Source: Lichenibacterium ramalinae (GTDB taxonomy: Bacteria > Pseudomonadota > Alphaproteobacteria > Rhizobiales > Beijerinckiaceae). Taken from it: a DNA stretch of 64,000 bases. Location: contig NZ_QYBC01000002.1 in NCBI RefSeq assembly GCF_004137085.1, positions 310,001 through 374,000 on the forward strand, written 5' to 3'. Made by a program: the position numbers and the translations under genes. Of the stretch, positions 60,367 through 64,000 are shown one piece after another. The notes beneath the pieces were generated by a model. It saw only the letters and a list, made by a program, of their open reading frames with translations, searched no databases and was not told the DNA's origin. Positions within the stretch are counted from its first letter, which is position 1. The number at the start of each line of letters is the position of its first letter.

Positions 60367-61460
60367 CGCGCCCGTCTCTCCTCGCCCTCGCCGTCCTCGC
60401 CGTCCCGGTGCCGCTGCTCGGGGCGTCGCTGCCCGCCGCGGCGGCCCCGGTCCCGCCGGTGGGAGGGCCGGCCTCCGCCGTCATGCCGCTCGCCTTCGGC
60501 ACCCCCGGCGGCGGCGCACCCGTCGCCTTCGGCCGCACCGGCCTGCCCGCGGCCCAGCCCGGCGGCTTCCTGCCCTCGCCCACCAGCCCCGGCGCTTCCG
60601 TGGCGACGGCGCGCCCCGGCGTCGACGAGGCCGACCGGGCCTTCGGCGCCTTCCAGCGCGGCTATTTCGCCACCGCCCTCGCCGAAGCCACGGCGCGGCT
60701 CGCCAAGACCCCGCAGGACGGCGCCGCCATGACGCTGATCGGCGAAACCTACAGCCAGGGGCTGGCAGTGCGGGAAGACGACGCCGAAGCCGACCGGTGG
60801 TTCAAGCTCGCCAGCGACCACGGCAACCGCGAAGGCAGCTTCGCCTACGGCCTGGCCCTGTTGCGCGGCACCGGCGTCCCCAAGGACGTGTCGGCGGCCG
60901 TGCCCTACCTGGAGAAGGCGGCGGCCCAGGGCCACGCGGGCGCGCTCTACAACCTCGGCGTCGTGACGCTGGAGGCGGACGTCAAGACGCGCGACTACGG
61001 CAAGGCGGCGGACTATTTCCGCCGGGCCGCCGACCTCGGCGACATCGACGCCCAATACGCGCTGGGCAACCTGTACAAGGCCGGCCAGGGCGTGGCGCGC
61101 GACCTGCCCCGCGCCGCCGCCCTGTTCAAGCGGGCGGCCGACGCCCGCGACCCCGCCGCGCAACTCGACTATGCCATCATGCTGTTCAACGGCGAGGGCA
61201 TCCCCAAGGACGAGACCGCCGCCGCCCATTACTTCCGCATGGCGGCCTACGAGGGCAACCCCGTCGCCGCCAACCGCCTGGCGCGGCTCTACGCGGCGGG
61301 CCGCGGCCTGCCCAAGGACGGGGTGGAGGCGGGACGCTGGCACCTGCTGGCCCGCGCCGCCGGGATCGCCGACCCGTGGCTCGACGGGGTCCTCGCCGGC
61401 CTCACCCCGGCCGACAAAGCCAAGGTGCAGGGCGCGCTGCAGAAGACGCTGTCCAATTGA
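60363..61460 (+). CDS. Exported SEL1/TPR-repeat protein
   Basis: The 365-residue protein has a signal peptide (residues 1-28, VTRPSLLALAVLAVPVPLLG then a small-residue cut site), a Pro/Gly linker (30-80), and six or seven SEL1 repeats (about 85-345). Repeat units include AEADRWFKLASDHGNREGSFAYGLALL, DYGKAADYFRRAADLGDIDAQYALGNLY and ETAAAHYFRMAAYEGNPVAANRLARLY. Such solenoids are scaffolds for envelope complexes. Start is GTG at 60363 in a GTGA overlap with the ThiE-like gene. Together with suhB and MotA-like genes it may support a cell-envelope proton-channel assembly; this is inference. Confidence 0.9.
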   Translation: MTRPSLLALAVLAVPVPLLGASLPAAAAPVPPVGGPASAVMPLAFGTPGGGAPVAFGRTGLPAAQPGGFLPSPTSPGASVATARPGVDEADRAFGAFQRGYFATALAEATARLAKTPQDGAAMTLIGETYSQGLAVREDDAEADRWFKLASDHGNREGSFAYGLALLRGTGVPKDVSAAVPYLEKAAAQGHAGALYNLGVVTLEADVKTRDYGKAADYFRRAADLGDIDAQYALGNLYKAGQGVARDLPRAAALFKRAADARDPAAQLDYAIMLFNGEGIPKDETAAAHYFRMAAYEGNPVAANRLARLYAAGRGLPKDGVEAGRWHLLARAAGIADPWLDGVLAGLTPADKAKVQGALQKTLSN

Positions 61461-62251
61461 CGGCGCCGGCCAGCCTCGGTCCGGCGGCGACGCCGGAAGA
61501 CCTCGCCCGGCGCGCCGAGGAGGCCTGCTTCGCCGCATGGCCGGCCCCGCGCGAGGTGCTCATGGACGGCTGGCTGCTGCGGTTCGCCGGCGGCCACACC
61601 AGCCGGGCGAATTCGGTCAACATCGTCGGGCCCTCGCGCGAGGGCGCGGCCGGCAAGCTCGCCGCCTGCGACGCGCTGTATCGCGCCCAGGGCCTCCGGC
61701 CCATCCTCCGCCTGTCGAGCGCGCAGCCGCAGGCCGACCTCGCGCCGGCGCTCGACGCCGCCGGCTACGGGCCGCCGCGCGACGCCTCCCTGGTGCTGCA
61801 CGCCGACATCGGCCCGTCCCGGCACGACGCCGGGGGCGCCACCCTGGCCGAAGGCCGCCCGGATTTGGCATGGCGCGCCGCCTCTGACGCCGCCGCCGGC
61901 CTCGACGGCACGGGCGCGGCGTGGCGGGAACGCATCCTCGACAGCTTCGCCGTGCCGGTGGCCTTCGCCTCCGTGGCGGTCGCCGGGGAGGTCGCCGCGA
62001 CGGCGCTCGGCGCCGTCCACGGCGGTCTCGTGTGCCTCAACGCCGTCGCCACCGACCCCCGCCACCGCGGGCGCGGCCTCGCGGCCCGGGCCGTCTCGGC
62101 CCTCCTGGCCTGGGCGGCGGAGCGCCAGGGCGCCACGGGCGCCTGCCTCCAGGTCGATGCCGGCAACGCGCCCGCGCTGGCGCTCTACGGGCGTCTCGGT
62201 TTCGCCGCCGAACTGTCGCGTTACCATTACCGCGACGCGCCCCGGCCCTGA
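61457..62251 (+). CDS. GNAT-family N-acetyltransferase
   Basis: The 264-residue protein has an N-terminal part (about 1-120) with EVLMDGWLLRFAGGHTSRANSVN, characteristic of a GNAT subgroup annotated as such in alphaproteobacteria. A C-terminal GNAT domain (about 125-264) has VATDPRHRGRGLAARAVSALLAWA (acetyl-CoA loop R-x-x-G-x-G/A) and CLQVDAGNAPALALYGRLGF. The proposed start TTG at 61457 overlaps the SEL1 stop by 4 bases (TTGA); the first in-frame ATG is 105 bases later, inside the conserved MDGWLLRF block, so TTG fits better. Substrate unknown. suhB follows after 108 bases. Confidence 0.85.
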   Translation: MTAPASLGPAATPEDLARRAEEACFAAWPAPREVLMDGWLLRFAGGHTSRANSVNIVGPSREGAAGKLAACDALYRAQGLRPILRLSSAQPQADLAPALDAAGYGPPRDASLVLHADIGPSRHDAGGATLAEGRPDLAWRAASDAAAGLDGTGAAWRERILDSFAVPVAFASVAVAGEVAATALGAVHGGLVCLNAVATDPRHRGRGLAARAVSALLAWAAERQGATGACLQVDAGNAPALALYGRLGFAAELSRYHYRDAPRP

Positions 62252-62359
62252 GCGGCAGGGCGGCCCTGCGCCGGCGAGACTTGCCCCCCCGGCGCTTTCG
62301 GTCCACTTGCGGAGGCAAGGCGCACGACGCCATCTCCTCGTTTCCCTGTAGGCCCTTCG

Positions 62360-63154
62360 ATGATCCGCTCCGCCCTGATGAACGTCATGACCGCCGCCGT
62401 GCTGAAGGCCGGCCGGGGGCTCAAGCGCGATCTCGGCGAGGTCGAGAATCTGCAGGTCTCGATCAAGGGGCCGGGCGACTTCGTCACCGCCGCCGACAAG
62501 CGCGCCGAGAAGACGCTGTTCGAGGAGCTGTCCAAGGCGAGGCCCGGCTACGGCTTCGTCATGGAGGAAGGCGGCACCGTCGAGGGCACCGACCGCAGCC
62601 ACACCTGGCACATCGACCCGCTCGACGGCACCACCAACTTCATGCACGGCGTGCCGGTCTTCGCCATCTCGGTGGGGCTCGAGCGCGAGGGCCACCTTGT
62701 GGCGGGGGTGATCTACAACCCCGCCACCGACGACATGTATTTCGCCGAGCGGGGCCAGGGCGCCTATCTCAACAACCGGCGGCTGCGCGTGGCGGCGCGG
62801 CGCGACATCGCCGAGGCGCTGGTGAGCTGCGGCATCCCGGCGCTCGGCCGGGCCTCGCTGCACCCGCGCTTCAAGGCCGAGATGGCGGAGGTGATGGCGC
62901 GGGCCGGCGTGCTCCGCCGCTTCGGCGCCGCCGCGCTGGACCTCGCCTACGTGGCGGCCGGCGCCTGCGACGGCTATTGGGAGCGGGGCGTGAAGTCCTG
63001 GGACGTCGCGGCCGGCGCCCTGCTGGTGCGCGAGGCCGGCGGCTTCGTGTCGACGGCCGACGGCGGCGACGACCTGCTCGGGGCGGGCTCGATCCTGGCC
63101 GGCAACGAACACATGCACCGGGCCCTGCTGGACATCCTCCGCCGGGTGCGGTGA
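62360..63154 (+). CDS. suhB: Inositol-1-monophosphatase family protein
   Basis: The 264-residue Mg-dependent phosphatase has the family motifs: SIKGPGDFVTAADKRAEKTL (about 32-51), the metal site GFVMEEGGTVEGTDRS (here E-E-G instead of E-E), WHIDPLDGTTNFMHGVPVFA (D-P-L-D-G-T) and ERGVKSWDVAAGALLVREAGG (W-D-x-A-A-G). It hydrolyses inositol or related sugar phosphates; E. coli SuhB also joins rRNA antitermination complexes. Length is typical. ATG 62360 follows TGTAGGCCCTTCG without a strong Shine-Dalgarno. Downstream is the MotA/TolQ-type gene. Confidence 0.93.
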   Translation: MIRSALMNVMTAAVLKAGRGLKRDLGEVENLQVSIKGPGDFVTAADKRAEKTLFEELSKARPGYGFVMEEGGTVEGTDRSHTWHIDPLDGTTNFMHGVPVFAISVGLEREGHLVAGVIYNPATDDMYFAERGQGAYLNNRRLRVAARRDIAEALVSCGIPALGRASLHPRFKAEMAEVMARAGVLRRFGAAALDLAYVAAGACDGYWERGVKSWDVAAGALLVREAGGFVSTADGGDDLLGAGSILAGNEHMHRALLDILRRVR

Positions 63155-63303
63155 CGGCGGGCCGCCCGGGGCGGCCCCGGCAGCGGGGCCGGCGTCCCGG
63201 CCGTTAGCCATGAGCGGCGTGCAACTCGCGGGGCGGCGCGAAACCTGTTAAGGCGGGACCGTCCCGTCGCGTACCGCGACACCTCTGGCCCGCGGTCCTT
63301 CCC

Positions 63304-64000
63304 ATGGCGACCCGAACAGACCCGTTCCGCCTGTCCTCGCCCAGGATCTTCCTGGTGCGCATGGTGGTGTTCCTGATCCTGGCGGGCTTCGTCGCCCTGA
63401 TCCTGAACCAGGCCATCGCCCGGGCCTTCATGGCCAACCCGCCGCTCAACGGGCTGATCCTCGGCGTGCTGCTCGTCGGGATCGTGCTGGGGCTGCGCCA
63501 GGTGTTCCGGCTGTTCCCGGAGATCCGCTGGGCCAACGGCGTCAACAATCCCGGCGCCCCGGCGGCCCGCCCCCCGGTGCTGCTGGCCCCGATGGCGGCC
63601 TTCCTGGCCGATCGCGACGGGGCGCCGACCATCTCCACCGTCACGCTGCGCGCCATCCTCGACTCGATCGGCACGCGCCTCGACGAATCGCGCGAGATCG
63701 CCCGCTACCTCACGGGCCTGCTCATCTTCCTCGGCCTGCTCGGCACCTTCTGGGGCTTGCTCGAAACCGTGGGCTCCATCGCCGGCGTCATCCGCAACAT
63801 GACGACCGGGAGCGACTCCGCCGTGATGTTCGACGACCTGAAGAACGGCCTCGCCGCGCCCATCGCCGGCATGAGCGTCAGCTTCACGTCCTCGCTCTTC
63901 GGCCTCGCCGGGTCGCTGGTCCTGGGCTTCCTCGACCTCCAGGCCGGGCAGGCGCAGAACCGCTTCTACAACCAGCTCGAGGACAAGCTGTCGGCCCTGG
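63304..64000 (+). CDS. MotA/TolQ/ExbB-type proton channel protein (3' end outside window)
   Basis: ATG at 63304 opens a frame that runs past the window edge; 232 codons are visible. The protein begins MATRTDPFRLSSPRIFLVRM and has two helices in the first 70 residues (VVFLILAGFVALILNQAIA and GLILGVLLVGIVLGLRQVF). A cytoplasmic part follows, then the third helix ARYLTGLLIFLGLLGTFWGLLETVG, the TolQ/MotA pore helix with the GLLGTFWGL signature. PIAGMSVSFTSSLFGLAGSLVLGFLDL is the fourth. It should form a proton channel with an OmpA/MotB-like partner expected downstream. The link with suhB is conserved in Hyphomicrobiales. Confidence 0.88.
   Translation, partial: MATRTDPFRLSSPRIFLVRMVVFLILAGFVALILNQAIARAFMANPPLNGLILGVLLVGIVLGLRQVFRLFPEIRWANGVNNPGAPAARPPVLLAPMAAFLADRDGAPTISTVTLRAILDSIGTRLDESREIARYLTGLLIFLGLLGTFWGLLETVGSIAGVIRNMTTGSDSAVMFDDLKNGLAAPIAGMSVSFTSSLFGLAGSLVLGFLDLQAGQAQNRFYNQLEDKLSAL

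Noticed and set aside
62252-62359. Possible suhB/mmgR-type small RNA in the gap before suhB
   Set aside because: There is no terminator and no convincing anti-Shine-Dalgarno loops or stable fold; only the gene name suggested it.

Overview
The window is a contiguous piece of very GC-rich chromosome from an alphaproteobacterium, most likely of the order Hyphomicrobiales (Rhizobiales). The pointers are a two-piece (circularly permuted) tmRNA gene, a three-gene pntAA-pntAB-pntB transhydrogenase followed by a 49-residue aa3 oxidase subunit IV, an ArsR-methyltransferase fusion next to metF, the thyA/folA/hflK/hflC/degP run, and the ThiE-like/SEL1/suhB/MotA-like run. The genus cannot be fixed from the sequence alone. 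No insertion sequence, prophage, CRISPR array, rRNA or tRNA was recognised; the region reads as core and shell chromosome.

Layout. 1-5 kb: end of an AraC-type regulator, an EamA transporter, a two-subunit 3-oxoacid CoA-transferase, thioredoxin, a 35-residue gene behind an unusual inverted repeat, and an HPP/CBS membrane protein. 5-11.3 kb: a glycerophosphodiester/glycerol-3-phosphate locus, in which a metallophosphoesterase and a degenerate exported GDPD-like protein diverge from a ugpC-B-A-E type ABC transporter across a PhoB-box-like site. 11.6-15 kb: pntB, pntAB, pntAA and cox subunit IV. 15-22 kb: a CHASE3 hybrid histidine kinase and an aaeB/aaeX/aaeA-like efflux operon. 22-26 kb: YjbQ, small exported proteins, and a xylulokinase/D-lyxose isomerase pair closed by a strong terminator. 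26-33.8 kb: an SDR with a palindromic operator, a SahR-like ArsR-methyltransferase with its operator and metF, tadA, a pseudouridine synthase with a huge repetitive tail, rsmD and ispA.

33.9-41.4 kb (minus strand): ssrA, then thyA, a GT87-like membrane protein, a GNAT and folA, whose reading frames overlap by 4 bp at each junction, then hflK, hflC and degP. 41.5-51.5 kb: a leucine-rich-repeat protein kinase, CsbD-like stress proteins, a PAS-LuxR regulator, a DEAD/DEAH helicase, urate oxidase, a patatin-like phospholipase and zapE. 51.6-64 kb: a PAS/GGDEF/EAL protein, a bestrophin/beta-carbonic anhydrase pair, an orphan glutamine amidotransferase, a large unknown membrane protein, a tightly coupled ThiE-like/SEL1/GNAT set, suhB and the start of a MotA/TolQ-type proton channel gene.

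Regulatory threads. Several non-coding signals tie genes together. A GCTGCACTGC core, which resembles published alphaproteobacterial PhaR (polyhydroxybutyrate regulator) sites of the CTGC-N3-GCAG type, occurs upstream of the 35-residue gene, upstream of the patatin gene, and between carbonic anhydrase and the amidotransferase. A Pho-box-like direct repeat precedes ugpC, and a TAAACATAT inverted repeat precedes the ArsR-methyltransferase gene. These readings are by eye and rest on family knowledge; no search was run.
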